DNA of 64,000 nt from positions 5,602,850 to 5,666,849 of the forward strand of contig NZ_JACBZA010000001.1 of the NCBI RefSeq assembly GCF_013408535.1. Reading direction: 5' to 3'. This DNA comes from Actinopolymorpha cephalotaxi (GTDB lineage: Bacteria > Actinomycetota > Actinomycetes > Propionibacteriales > Actinopolymorphaceae). This document shows positions 32,484 through 41,308 of this stretch, one piece after another. The notes beneath the pieces were generated by a model. The model saw only the letters and a program-made list of their open reading frames with translations, was not told where the DNA came from and ran no database searches. Position numbers and translations under genes: made by a program. Within the stretch, counting starts at the first letter, position 1. Each line of letters begins with the position of its first letter.

Positions 32484-33854
32484 ATGCCCGGGAGACGTTT
32501 CGTGGAGTGGCAGCAACGCCTGGACGAACTGGTCCGCAGGCACGGTGTTCCCGGGGCGTCACTCGCCGTTCTCGCCGACGGTGACGTGTCGACCGCGGCG
32601 TCCGGCATCCTGAACGTCGAGACCGGCGTGACGGCGACCCCGGACTCGGTCTTCCAGATCGGCTCGATCACCAAGATCTTCACGACCACCCTGGTGATGC
32701 GGCTCGTCGACGAACACCTGCTCGACCTCGACCAGCCGATCGTGACCGTGCTGCCCGAGCTGCGGCTGGCCGACGCGGACGCGCTCGGCAGGATCACGGT
32801 CCGCCATCTGCTCACCCACACCAGCGGCATCCCGGGCGACCACTTCGAGGACACCGGCCGCGGCGACGACGCGGTGGAGAAGTACGTCGACACCTGCGCC
32901 GGCCTCGGGCTCGTTCACCCGGTCGGCGCCCTGATGTCGTACTGCAACACCGGTTTCGTCCTGGCCGGCCGGATCATCGAACACCTCACCGGGCAGCCCT
33001 GGCGGGAGGCGCTGCGGACCAGGTTGCTCGAACCCGCCGGTCTGCACGAGACCACCGCGCTGCCCGAGGACGCGTTGCGGTTCAGGGTGGCGTACGGCCA
33101 CGACGTCGTCGGCGACCAGCCGCCCACCCTCGTCGCCCGGTGGCAGCTGCCCTCTTCTGCCGCGCCCGCGGGGAGCACCCTGTGCGCGACGGCACGGGAC
33201 GTGGTCGGCATGGCCAGGGTGCACCTGGACGGCGGTCTCGGCGTGAACGGCCGGGAGGTGCTCACCGACTCCTCCGTCGCGGCGATGCGCACCCGCTCGG
33301 TGCACCTGCACCGCGGCGCGACCGCGGCCGGGTGGGGCCTCGGCTGGGCGCTGTACGACTGGAACGGACGCCGGGCTTTCGGCCACGACGGCGGGACGAT
33401 CGGGCAGTCGTCGTTCCTGCGGGTGGTGCCGGACGCCGGGGTGGCGATCGCGCTGCTCACCAACGGCGGCCGGGCCGAGGACCTCTACCACGAACTGTTC
33501 GAGGGGCTGCTCGCGGAGTTCTGCGATCTCGCGCTGCCGCCGCGGCCGACGCCGCCCGACGTGCCGGTCGAGCTCGACCTCACCGCGTACGCCGGGACGT
33601 ACGCCGCCGTCGGCCGCCACGTCGAGCTCACCGTCGAGGACCGCGGCCTGGTGGCCAGGGTCAGCGCCACCGGCGCACTGGCGGAGGTGGTCGACCAGCC
33701 GGTGGAGGAATACACCCTGGTGCCGGTGGAGAAGGACCTGTTCCTCACCAGGCAGCCGGACGCGAGGTCCTGGACGCCGGTGGCGTTCTCGACGCTGGAG
33801 GACGGGTCGACGTACGCCCACCTCGGTCTGCGCGCGCTGCCTAAGGTCGGCTGA
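32484..33854 (+). CDS. Beta-lactamase-fold serine hydrolase (class C/PBP type)
   Basis: A 456-residue serine hydrolase with no signal peptide. The nucleophile motif SITK is at residues 61-64, the YxN motif YCN at 153-155, and the third motif FGHDGGTIG near 305. A C-terminal lipocalin-like domain follows (LDLTAYAGTYAAVGRHVELT onward). Such proteins are esterases or D-aminopeptidases as often as beta-lactamases. GGAG lies before the ATG at 32484; the ATG at 32472 lacks a good site. A 277-bp spacer separates it from the divergent nitroreductase. Confidence 0.9.
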   Translation: MPGRRFVEWQQRLDELVRRHGVPGASLAVLADGDVSTAASGILNVETGVTATPDSVFQIGSITKIFTTTLVMRLVDEHLLDLDQPIVTVLPELRLADADALGRITVRHLLTHTSGIPGDHFEDTGRGDDAVEKYVDTCAGLGLVHPVGALMSYCNTGFVLAGRIIEHLTGQPWREALRTRLLEPAGLHETTALPEDALRFRVAYGHDVVGDQPPTLVARWQLPSSAAPAGSTLCATARDVVGMARVHLDGGLGVNGREVLTDSSVAAMRTRSVHLHRGATAAGWGLGWALYDWNGRRAFGHDGGTIGQSSFLRVVPDAGVAIALLTNGGRAEDLYHELFEGLLAEFCDLALPPRPTPPDVPVELDLTAYAGTYAAVGRHVELTVEDRGLVARVSATGALAEVVDQPVEEYTLVPVEKDLFLTRQPDARSWTPVAFSTLEDGSTYAHLGLRALPKVG

Positions 33855-33887
33855 CTCCGGACGGGCAGCCCGGCGGCGGCGGGGCGG

Positions 33888-35726
33888 TCAGCCGGCGAGG
33901 GCGGCGAGGAGTTGCTCGCCGTACTTCGCCAGCTTGTTCTCCCCCACCCCGCTGACCTGGGACAGGCCGTCCAGCGTCGTCGGCGGATCGGCGGCGATCT
34001 GCCGAAGCGTCGCGTCGTGGAACACGACGTACGCCGGGACTCCCTGCTCCTTGGCGGTGGCCGCCCGCCAGGCGCGGAGCCGCTCGAACACCGGCTCGGC
34101 GTCGGCGGGCAACTCGACGGCCGTGGCGCCGGCGGACCGGGCCTTCGCCGCCCGGGAAGGGGACGCCGGCCGCTCGGGCTCGCGGCGCATCATCACCGTA
34201 CGACGGCGGCCCAGCACCTCCGCGCTGCCCGGAGTGAGCACCAGCGTGCCGTAGTCACCCTCGACCGCGAGCAGTCCCTGGGCGAGCAGTTGCCGCACCA
34301 CGCCACGCCATCCGGCCTCGGACAGCTCGCCGCCGATGCCGAACACGGTGAGCGAGTCGTGGTCGTACTTCCTGACCTTGTCGGTGTGCCGGCCGAGCAG
34401 AATGTCGACGGATTGCCCGGCACCGAACTTCTGGTTGCGTTCGCGTTCCAACCGCAGGACGGTCGACAGCAGTTTCTGCGCCGGGACGGTGCCGTCCCAG
34501 GACTCCGGCGGAGTGAGGCAGGTGTCGCAGTTGCCGCACGGCGAGCCGTCCTGGCCGAAGTAACGCAGCAGTTGGACCCGGCGGCAGTCGACGGTCTCGC
34601 ACAGAGCGAGCATGGCGTCCAGGTGGGCGGCGAGTACCCGCCGGCGGGCCGAATCGCCGTCGGAGGACTCGATCATCTTGCGCTGCTGGACGACGTCCTG
34701 GAGGCCGTAGGCCAGCCAGGCGGTGGACGGCAGCCCGTCCCGGCCGGCGCGGCCGGTCTCCTGGTAGTAGCCCTCGACGGACTTGGGCAGGTCGAGGTGG
34801 GCGACGAAGCGTACGTCGGGCTTGTCGATGCCCATCCCGAAGGCGATGGTGGCCACCATCACCAGACCGTCCTCGCGCAGGAACCGCTGCTGGTTGGCGG
34901 CTCGGGTGGGCGCGTCCAGGCCCGCGTGGTAGGGCAACGCGGTGATGCCGTTGTGTACCAGGAACTCCGCGGTCTTGTCGACCGACGCCCGGGACAGGCA
35001 GTACACGATGCCGGCGTCGCCGGGGTGCTCGGTGCGCAGCAGGTCGAGCAACTGCTTACGCGGCTCCCGCTTCGGCACGATGCGGTACTGGATGTTGGGC
35101 CGGTCGAAGCTGGCCACGAAGTGCCGGGCCGCCGTCAGGTCCAGCCGGGTGGCGATCTCGGCGGCGGTCGCGGAGGTCGCGGTGGCGGTCAGGGCGATCC
35201 GGGGTACGTCCGGCCAGCGCTCGTGCAGCATGGACAACGCCAGGTAGTCGGGGCGGAAGTCGTGCCCCCACTGCGCCACGCAGTGCGCCTCGTCGATGGC
35301 GAACAACCCGATTGCGCCACGGTCGAGCAGGTTGACGGTCGCCCGACTGCCCAGCGCCTCGGGCGCCAGGTAGAGGAGATCGAGCTCCCCGGCGACGAAA
35401 GCTGCCTCGACCCGGCGACGTTCGGCCAGGTCCTGCGTCGAGTTGAGGAACCCGGCCCGCGCCCCGACCGCTGTCAACGCGTCAACCTGGTCCTGCATCA
35501 ACGCGATCAACGGCGAGACGACGACGGCGACACCGGGCCGCACCAGCGCCGGAATCTGGTAGCACAGGGACTTGCCCCCGCCGGTGGGCATCAGGACGAG
35601 GGCGTCCCCACCGGCGACGACGTGCTCGATGATCTCTCGCTGCTCGCCCCGGAAGGCGTCGTAGCCGAAGACCCGCCGGAGCACCGCCAGCGGCGATTCG
35701 GTCTGCACGTCGGGGAGGGAGTCCAT
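33888..35726 (-). CDS. recQ: ATP-dependent DNA helicase RecQ
   Basis: A 612-residue helicase that unwinds DNA 3' to 5' in recombination and fork repair. Walker A is [15 protein letters not shown] (residues 46-60), motif II and the aromatic loop are [19 protein letters not shown], motif VI is [12 protein letters not shown]. The RecQ zinc site follows (CETVDCRRV and CGNCDTC), then the winged helix and a C-terminal HRDC domain ([20 protein letters not shown]). Length equals E. coli RecQ. It is 10 bp downstream of the MBL-fold gene, so the two form an operon. Confidence 0.95.
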   Translation of the reverse strand: MDSLPDVQTESPLAVLRRVFGYDAFRGEQREIIEHVVAGGDALVLMPTGGGKSLCYQIPALVRPGVAVVVSPLIALMQDQVDALTAVGARAGFLNSTQDLAERRRVEAAFVAGELDLLYLAPEALGSRATVNLLDRGAIGLFAIDEAHCVAQWGHDFRPDYLALSMLHERWPDVPRIALTATATSATAAEIATRLDLTAARHFVASFDRPNIQYRIVPKREPRKQLLDLLRTEHPGDAGIVYCLSRASVDKTAEFLVHNGITALPYHAGLDAPTRAANQQRFLREDGLVMVATIAFGMGIDKPDVRFVAHLDLPKSVEGYYQETGRAGRDGLPSTAWLAYGLQDVVQQRKMIESSDGDSARRRVLAAHLDAMLALCETVDCRRVQLLRYFGQDGSPCGNCDTCLTPPESWDGTVPAQKLLSTVLRLERERNQKFGAGQSVDILLGRHTDKVRKYDHDSLTVFGIGGELSEAGWRGVVRQLLAQGLLAVEGDYGTLVLTPGSAEVLGRRRTVMMRREPERPASPSRAAKARSAGATAVELPADAEPVFERLRAWRAATAKEQGVPAYVVFHDATLRQIAADPPTTLDGLSQVSGVGENKLAKYGEQLLAALAG

Positions 35727-35736
35727 CCGCCGAAGT

Positions 35737-36714
35737 CTACGGAGTGGGCGACCGGGTCGACCGGTGGCGGATCCCGTTGCGCAGTCGCTCGGCGCACAGC
35801 CGGGCCACCTGGACGAGCTGCGGACGCAGGGTGACGCCGTTCCAGATGATGAAGTCGTCCCGCCGGTGCACACCCGGCCGGTCGGCGACCTCGTGCGCGG
35901 CATCGCGTACGGCGGTCAACTGCGCCACGGTCATCGCCAGCGGAGGCTCGTCCGGCTGGTAGGTGGAGCCGGCCGGATAGTCGCGGCCGGGCCTACGGGT
36001 CATCTCGATGTGACAGCCGAGCACCCGGGTGACCGGGCGTTCCGCCGCGAGGTCGACCAGCCGGTCGAGACTGGCGACGAACGCCGGAAAGTCCTTTACG
36101 TACAGGCGTCCGGGATACACCGTGTCCCCGGTGAACAGGAAACCGGACCAGCGGTCGTAGACCGCGATCGACGCGGCGTGATGCCCCGGACAGCCGGTGA
36201 TCTCCAGCACCCGCCCGCCGAGGTCGAACCGCACGATCTGCTCGGGCCAGTCCGAGAACCCGAAGTACGCCTGTACGGCCGCCACCTCGACTCCGACCGT
36301 GGTGGTGTGCGGCCGGCCGGCGAACTGCGGGTCGCCGGCCACGTGGTCGCCGTGTCCGTGGGTGTGCGCGACGACCAGTTCGTAACTGTCCCGAGCGTGC
36401 CCGGCATGCTCGGACAGCCAGTCGTCGATGATGCCGTCCACGGTCGCCCGGAGTGGGAACTTCTCCGGGTCGGCGGTGGCCCCGGTGTCGAGGAGCAGGG
36501 CTCGCTCGTTGCCGAGGAGGAGGAACACGAACGGCGCCTCGTAGCTCGTGGCCTTGCTCTGCCGCAGTACGTATGTGTGCGGATCGTGCGCGTGCACCTG
36601 GATCAACGGATCGGTGGTCAGCCGGTTGGAGAGCGCGCCGTGGATCCAGGCCGGCTCGGGCGCGCCCTCGATGGGGGCGCCGTCCAGGAAGTCGATCCTC
36701 TTCGCCACCAGCAC
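35737..36714 (-). CDS. Metallo-beta-lactamase-fold hydrolase
   Basis: A 325-residue MBL-fold enzyme. The metal motif HTHGHGDH is at residues 117-124, with later ligands in [23 protein letters not shown] and VLGCHIEMT. The N-terminal 60 residues are a family-specific extension. It probably hydrolyses a thioester, lactone or phosphodiester; the substrate is unknown. It lies directly before recQ. The start is a GTG at 36714, with a second GTG two codons later. Confidence 0.88.
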   Translation of the reverse strand: MLVAKRIDFLDGAPIEGAPEPAWIHGALSNRLTTDPLIQVHAHDPHTYVLRQSKATSYEAPFVFLLLGNERALLLDTGATADPEKFPLRATVDGIIDDWLSEHAGHARDSYELVVAHTHGHGDHVAGDPQFAGRPHTTTVGVEVAAVQAYFGFSDWPEQIVRFDLGGRVLEITGCPGHHAASIAVYDRWSGFLFTGDTVYPGRLYVKDFPAFVASLDRLVDLAAERPVTRVLGCHIEMTRRPGRDYPAGSTYQPDEPPLAMTVAQLTAVRDAAHEVADRPGVHRRDDFIIWNGVTLRPQLVQVARLCAERLRNGIRHRSTRSPTP

Positions 36715-36875
36715 ACGCTAGCGCGACCGAGGATTTTCGTACTCCACAGAAGGGACCGGTCCGCCACCGGGTATCGGACCGGTGTGGACAGCGCGGACGG
36801 CGCGGGTGGCGTGGACGGAGATCCGTGGCCCGTCGGCGGACCCGGCGTCGTCCTGCCTGACGCGGCGTTCGCGCT

Positions 36876-37265
36876 TCAGCTTCCCCGCGACCGGCGCCGC
36901 CACCACATCGCGCCTCCGACCGCGCCCAGCGCCGCCAGCGCGGGGCCCGCGACCCGGGTGGCGGTGGACAGGCAACTGCCGTCGGAGCACTCGGGGATGG
37001 GGTAGGGCACCCCCGGGTTGAGGTCGTGCGTCTCGTCGGCGGAGACGTAGGCACTCGTCGCGGGGAAGGGCCACCCGTCGGGGTTCAGCAGGCGGTACCA
37101 GTACGCGTCGTCCCACTTCTTCAGCCGGCAGGTGACATTGACCGAGGGCGATTCGTAGGGCGTCGGGCCGAGCGTGCCGATGACCACGTGGTCCTGGTTG
37201 TAGACCGCCACGTGCCCGTTCGGGTTGTTCATCGTGACGGCGGGGTAGTTCGCGTCGAGCCCCAT
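36876..37265 (-). CDS. Hypothetical protein with C-terminal membrane anchor
   Basis: A 129-residue protein that I do not recognise. Residues 1-90 are polar and aromatic (GHVAVYNQDHVVIGTLGPTP, KKWDDAYWYRLLNPDGWPFP). Two Cys lie close together in ECSDGSCLSTATR. One hydrophobic stretch (VAGPALAALGAVGGAMWW) ends in RRRSRGS. The layout, with no signal peptide and a terminal helix plus basic tail, suggests a tail-anchored protein facing the cytoplasm. A strong GGAGG site precedes the ATG. It lies upstream of the MBL-fold gene in the same direction. Confidence 0.7.
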   Translation of the reverse strand: MGLDANYPAVTMNNPNGHVAVYNQDHVVIGTLGPTPYESPSVNVTCRLKKWDDAYWYRLLNPDGWPFPATSAYVSADETHDLNPGVPYPIPECSDGSCLSTATRVAGPALAALGAVGGAMWWRRRSRGS

Positions 37266-37427
37266 GAGGGCCTCCTTGTCGGTCGTCCGCCATCAGCAGT
37301 AGCCCCAGGCCGACCCGTGGTCAAGGTGGAAATCCGGAGGAGAACGCAACGGGTGCCGAAGTAGCCTCCCTGCACGGTTCGGGTGTGGCCGCCGGCCGCG
37401 CTCCTACGCACATCCCGAGGGGCAACC

Positions 37428-37949
37428 ATGAACGAGATCCTGTTCGACGCGGTACGCCACAACGCCTGGGCGACCCGGCAACTGATCGCCTTCTGCCAGG
37501 CTCAGGACCTCACCCGTGAGCAACTGGTCGACGCGAACGGGGTGGGCACCTTCGGCGGGATCCTCGCCACGCTGCACCACATCGTGATCTGCGACGGCAG
37601 CTATGTGCGCCGGCTGGCCCAGCGTGAGCTGGAGTGGGTCGACCAGCCCCTGACCGGCGTCGACCTCGCGACGATCGCCGACTGGGCGGGCGATGCCGAG
37701 CGGGTCTGGGAGGACGTGCTCGCCGGGCCGATCGACGTCGAACGTGCGGTCGTCATCGACGACGGTCTGCGCGAGTGCCGAGCCGGCATCTTCGTCGCCC
37801 AGGCGCTCAACCACGCCAACCACCACCGCGAGCAGGTCTGCGCGGTCCTGACCGGGCTCGGCATCCAGCCGCCGGACGTCCAGGCCTGGGAGTACGCCTG
37901 GGCCACCGGCCGGATCTGGGACCGTACGAGCGCGGATGCTCGCGACTGA
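37428..37949 (+). CDS. DinB-family protein
   Basis: A 173-residue DinB-fold protein with FDAVRHNAWATRQLIAFCQ, GTFGGILATLHHIVICDGSY and AQALNHANHHREQVCAVLTG. The three His positions of the metal site (first segment, LHHI, NHHREQ) are all present. The role is unknown; relatives are thiol transferases or bacillithiol/mycothiol enzymes. GAGGGG precedes the ATG. It differs clearly from the DinB protein at 7730 and is not a recent duplicate. Confidence 0.87.
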   Translation: MNEILFDAVRHNAWATRQLIAFCQAQDLTREQLVDANGVGTFGGILATLHHIVICDGSYVRRLAQRELEWVDQPLTGVDLATIADWAGDAERVWEDVLAGPIDVERAVVIDDGLRECRAGIFVAQALNHANHHREQVCAVLTGLGIQPPDVQAWEYAWATGRIWDRTSADARD

Positions 37950-37990
37950 CGTGTGACGGGCGACCGCGTCGCTCGGCCAGTGCCAGCTTT

Positions 37991-38029
37991 TTGTCCACAG
38001 GTGGCGGATCGGCTTTCCCTTGTGGACAA
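37991..38029. promoter_or_regulatory. Pair of inverted DnaA-box consensus sequences
   Basis: TTGTCCACA at 37991-37999 and its exact reverse complement TGTGGACAA at 38021-38029 lie 21 bp apart. TTGTCCACA is the preferred DnaA box in high-GC actinobacteria. They lie 38 bp upstream of the DUF222/HNH gene. Only two boxes are seen and no dnaA, dnaN or AT-rich unwinding element is near, so this is not oriC. A DnaA-regulated promoter is possible. Confidence 0.5.
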
Positions 38030-38066
38030 CGGGTTAGGTGTCGGTGGCAGCCGGTAGAGTTCGAAC

Positions 38067-40253
38067 ATGCATTCGACGACGCTGGACCTTCCCGGCAGCG
38101 GTGGCTACGGCGCCGTCGCCCGGTTGAAGGCTGCGGTCGGCATGTTCCGCGCCGGACTCGACGACGCCCTGTCCACCCCCACCACCTACGTCGACGCCCG
38201 CGCCCTGGGTGAGCTGATCGGCGAACTGACGGTGGAGGAGTCCCGGTTCGACGCGCTGAAGCTCGGGTGGGTCCGTCAGGCAGAAGCCTGCGACATCGGC
38301 AAAACCACCGGTGCGGCCACGACGGCGGCGTGGCTGTGGACCACGCAGCGGATGGGCACGAAGGACTCCTACGCCACCGTCAACCTCGCCCGCGACCTGG
38401 ACCGCACCATCACCCTGACCGCCCGCGCCATGGCACGCGGGGAGGTCTCCTTCCGGCACGCCCAGGTCATCGCAGGAGCCATCAAAGACCTGCCCAAATG
38501 GATCAGCCTCGAACAACGGGTGAAGGCCGAGGAGTACCTGATCGAGGAGTCCCGGCGGCGTAACCCCGACGACGTGCGGGTGCTGGGGCGGGCGCTGCTG
38601 CAGTACCTCGCACCCGAAGAGTGGGAGAAACGGCTCGGTAAGGAACTCGGCGATGAGGAACAGGCCGCGCAGCGTGCACGGTCCCTGAAATACGTCCCGA
38701 ACGGCATCCCGGGGTCGGAGACGGTGGTGATCAAGCTGCCGGTGCTGGAGATGGAACAACTCCGCAAGATCATCGAGATGCTCATCGCCCGCGACAACGC
38801 CCAAGCACCCGACGATAGGCCCCTCGACCAACGCCGCGGGGACGCGTTCGCCGAACTCGTCGCCGCGATGGCCGAGTGGGAAGCCTCCCCCAACCGCGGC
38901 CGCGGACGGGACTGCGTCACCGTCCTGATCCACCTGCAGCAACTCATGGCAGGCGTCGGGTTCGGCACCATCGACGACCTCAACCCCGTCCGCCCCATGC
39001 CATGCGGATGCCAAACCCCCGACGCCAAACGCCAAGCCCAGCGCCAGAATGCCAAGCGGAAAGCCCGCACGAACGCCCAGCGCAGCAAGAGCTCCGAGTC
39101 CGGCGAGTCCGGCGAGTCCGGCGAGTCCGGGCCGGGCACGAGTCGCGGCGGCACGACAGACGCCGAACCCGGGCAGAGTGCCGGCGATGGCCAGAGCGCC
39201 ACGCCCGACAAGGCCGAGAACACCAAGCCGGGTGAGAATCCCGGCAGCACCGAGACGGCCACGTCTGAGGCGACCGAGCCCAACAGCAACGGTGAACCCG
39301 GTGCAGACACCAGGGCCAGCGAGGACGCCGACGACACCGGGCCCGACGCCCGGCCAGACCAAGGAGTCACCGACCCCGACGACACGAGCGACCCCGTTCA
39401 GTCCGGTAACCCGGTCGGCAACGGCGACTCGGACGCGACGAGTGACCTCGACGAGAGTGCGGTGCCGACCGGTACCGAGGCTCCGGAGGCGGGTCCCACT
39501 GCCGCCGAGACCACAGCGGCTGCCCAGAAAGATCAACCAGACAACGAGAAAACACCAGCCGACCAGCCGGACCCGACGGCCGGGGCTGCGGAGCGGATAC
39601 CCGCACCGCGAGAACCCGGACACCACCCACAACCGAACACCGCCACCGGAACCCAACCGGAATCCGGACCCGGGCACGACCCGGAACCCGAACCACACAA
39701 CGGGAATCCGGAACCACATACGGGAGCCGAGGACTGGAACCTCGGAGTGGAAGACGACGCCGAACCCGAAGAGGGTGCGGCGGTGCCCGAGGCTGCCCTC
39801 GACCCCTACGACGGGTGCCAGAAATGTGGTGGCGGCGGATCGGCCCGCATCACCGGCCTGCGCGGGGAGCCGGTCTCGGTCGCCACGATCCGGCGGATGG
39901 CGTGCGACGCGAACATCATCCCCGTCGTCCTCAGCGGCAACGGCGAGGTGCTCGACGTGGGGATGGCTGACAGGTTCTTCACCGAAGCCCAGCGCCGCGC
40001 ACTCGCCGTCCGCGACGGCTCCCACTGCCACTTCCCCGAATGCCAAGTGCCAGAACGACGCTGCGTCGCCCACCACATGACTGCCTGGGACGACCTCGGG
40101 CCGACCGACCTCGACAACGGAGTCCTGCTCTGCAGAACCCATCACACCTTCGTTCACCACAAGGGCTGGCAAGTGCGCATGGGCAGCCACGGCCACCCCG
40201 AATACATCCCGCCCGAATGGGTGGACGTCCACCAGAAAGTGCAACGGCCATGA
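38067..40253 (+). CDS. DUF222 and HNH endonuclease-domain protein (13E12 family)
   Basis: A 728-residue protein of the actinobacterial 13E12-repeat family. Residues about 1-310 form DUF222 (TYVDARALGELIGELTVEES, DLDRTITLTARAMARGEVSF). Residues about 330-585 are a long low-complexity linker rich in Glu, Pro, Thr, Asp and Gly, including an SGE repeat. The C terminus carries an HNH nuclease (CHFPECQVPERRCVAHHMTA, DNGVLLCRTHHTFVHHKGW). A zinc pair CQKC precedes it. The family occurs in many copies per genome and may be mobile; no function is proved. The linker is longer than usual. Two DnaA-box sequences lie upstream. Confidence 0.9.
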   Translation: MHSTTLDLPGSGGYGAVARLKAAVGMFRAGLDDALSTPTTYVDARALGELIGELTVEESRFDALKLGWVRQAEACDIGKTTGAATTAAWLWTTQRMGTKDSYATVNLARDLDRTITLTARAMARGEVSFRHAQVIAGAIKDLPKWISLEQRVKAEEYLIEESRRRNPDDVRVLGRALLQYLAPEEWEKRLGKELGDEEQAAQRARSLKYVPNGIPGSETVVIKLPVLEMEQLRKIIEMLIARDNAQAPDDRPLDQRRGDAFAELVAAMAEWEASPNRGRGRDCVTVLIHLQQLMAGVGFGTIDDLNPVRPMPCGCQTPDAKRQAQRQNAKRKARTNAQRSKSSESGESGESGESGPGTSRGGTTDAEPGQSAGDGQSATPDKAENTKPGENPGSTETATSEATEPNSNGEPGADTRASEDADDTGPDARPDQGVTDPDDTSDPVQSGNPVGNGDSDATSDLDESAVPTGTEAPEAGPTAAETTAAAQKDQPDNEKTPADQPDPTAGAAERIPAPREPGHHPQPNTATGTQPESGPGHDPEPEPHNGNPEPHTGAEDWNLGVEDDAEPEEGAAVPEAALDPYDGCQKCGGGGSARITGLRGEPVSVATIRRMACDANIIPVVLSGNGEVLDVGMADRFFTEAQRRALAVRDGSHCHFPECQVPERRCVAHHMTAWDDLGPTDLDNGVLLCRTHHTFVHHKGWQVRMGSHGHPEYIPPEWVDVHQKVQRP
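39096..39131. repeat. 9-bp tandem repeat coding for Ser-Gly-Glu
   Basis: Four copies of GAGTCCGGC (the last ends in G) run in frame in the linker of the DUF222/HNH gene. It is a short in-frame expansion without function by itself. Confidence 0.75.
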
Positions 40254-40352
40254 CGTCTGTCGACGCGGGCCGGCAGTCGATGGCCGGCCCGATCCCGGCC
40301 CGACCCGCCCCGAACAGTTCTTCGTCGACAGCGGCACCGGCTGACTCCTGTA

Positions 40353-40370
40353 CGGCAAATGCGTTTGCCG
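40353..40370. promoter_or_regulatory. Inverted repeat with the TACGGCAAATGCGTT motif
   Basis: CGGCAAA-TGCG-TTTGCCG is a perfect 7-bp inverted repeat with a 4-base centre. It lies 30 bp upstream of the APH gene start at 40400. Its left part extends to TACGGCAAATGCGTT (40351-40365), which matches the site at 27625 in 14 of 15 bases. It may be a LacI-type operator or a hairpin that ends transcription from the HNH gene. Confidence 0.5.
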
Positions 40371-40399
40371 CAGGCGACGGCGGCTGGAACACTTCGCGC

Positions 40400-41308
40400 G
40401 TGATTTCGGACCCACATCTCGACGGACGTGCCGGCATCGACGCGGACCTGGTGAAGCGGCTGCTCGCCGCGCAGTTCCCGCAGTGGAGTGATCTTCCGGT
40501 GACACCGGTCGAGGTCGACGGCTGGGACAACCGCACCTACCGCCTGGGCGAGGAGTTGACCGTCCGCCTGCCCACGGCGCCGGGATACGTCCCGGCGGTG
40601 GAGAAGGAGCACCGCTGGCTGTCGGTGCTCGCCCCGCATCTGCCCGTACCCATCCCGGTGTCGGTCGCGCTGGGCGAGCCGGGCGAGGGCTACCCGCACC
40701 CCTGGTCGGTCCGGCGCTGGCTGGACGGCGACACCGCCCGACCGGACCGGATCGCCGACCTGCCGGCGTTCGCGGAGTCGCTGGCGGAGTTCCTGCTGGC
40801 CCTGCAGCGCGTCGACGCCACGGACGGCCCGGCGGCCGGAGCGCACAGCTTCCACCGCGGCGCCCCGCCCGCGTACTACGACGACGAGACGCGGAACTGT
40901 CTGCGCACGTTGGCGGGCCACCTCGACACCGACCGGGCCGCCGCCGTCTGGGACGCGGCGCTCGCCGCCGAGTGGCGAGGCGAGCCGGTGTGGTTCCACG
41001 GCGACGTCGCGCACGGCAACCTGCTCGTACGGGACGGGAAGCTGGCCGCCGTGCTCGACTTCGGCACCTGCGGCGTCGGCGACCCCTCCTGCGACCTGGT
41101 GATCGCGTGGACGATGTTCGCCGGACCGAGCCGGGAAGCCTTCCGCCGTACGGTCGGACAAGACGCCGGCACCTGGGCCCGCGCCCGCGGGTGGGCGCTG
41201 TGGAAGGCGCTGCTCGGCCTGGCCGACGACGTCCGCCAGGATCGGCCGCTAGCGGCGGGCAACCTGCGCGTGGTCGAAGAGGTCCTCACCGACCACGATC
41301 TGGCCTGA
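40400..41308 (+). CDS. APH-family phosphotransferase
   Basis: A 302-residue kinase with LLAAQFPQWSDLPVTPVEVD, WDNRTYRLGEELTVRLP, HPWSVRRWLDGD, the catalytic loop VWFHGDVAHGNLLV near residue 200 and AAVLDFGTCGVGDPSCDLVI with an intact DFG. It is a paralogue of the gene at 5720 (QFPQW, PWSV) and of the widespread 'APH family' annotated as putative resistance genes. A GTG at 40400 best matches the family start. An ATG at 40250 overlapping the HNH stop would add 50 unconserved residues across the inverted repeat. The 3' end overlaps the MscS gene by 60 bp. Confidence 0.88.
   Translation: MISDPHLDGRAGIDADLVKRLLAAQFPQWSDLPVTPVEVDGWDNRTYRLGEELTVRLPTAPGYVPAVEKEHRWLSVLAPHLPVPIPVSVALGEPGEGYPHPWSVRRWLDGDTARPDRIADLPAFAESLAEFLLALQRVDATDGPAAGAHSFHRGAPPAYYDDETRNCLRTLAGHLDTDRAAAVWDAALAAEWRGEPVWFHGDVAHGNLLVRDGKLAAVLDFGTCGVGDPSCDLVIAWTMFAGPSREAFRRTVGQDAGTWARARGWALWKALLGLADDVRQDRPLAAGNLRVVEEVLTDHDLA

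Noticed and set aside
33912-35834. 640-codon open frame opposite recQ
   Set aside because: Antisense shadow of recQ, with no motif of its own.
37991-38029. Replication origin
   Set aside because: Only two DnaA boxes, no cluster, no AT-rich unwinding region and no dnaA, dnaN or gyrB beside it. Kept only as a regulatory candidate.
38034-40505. 823-codon open frame opposite the DUF222/HNH gene
   Set aside because: It has runs of Val/Gly from the antisense of the repetitive linker; the plus-strand protein has clear DUF222 and HNH domains.
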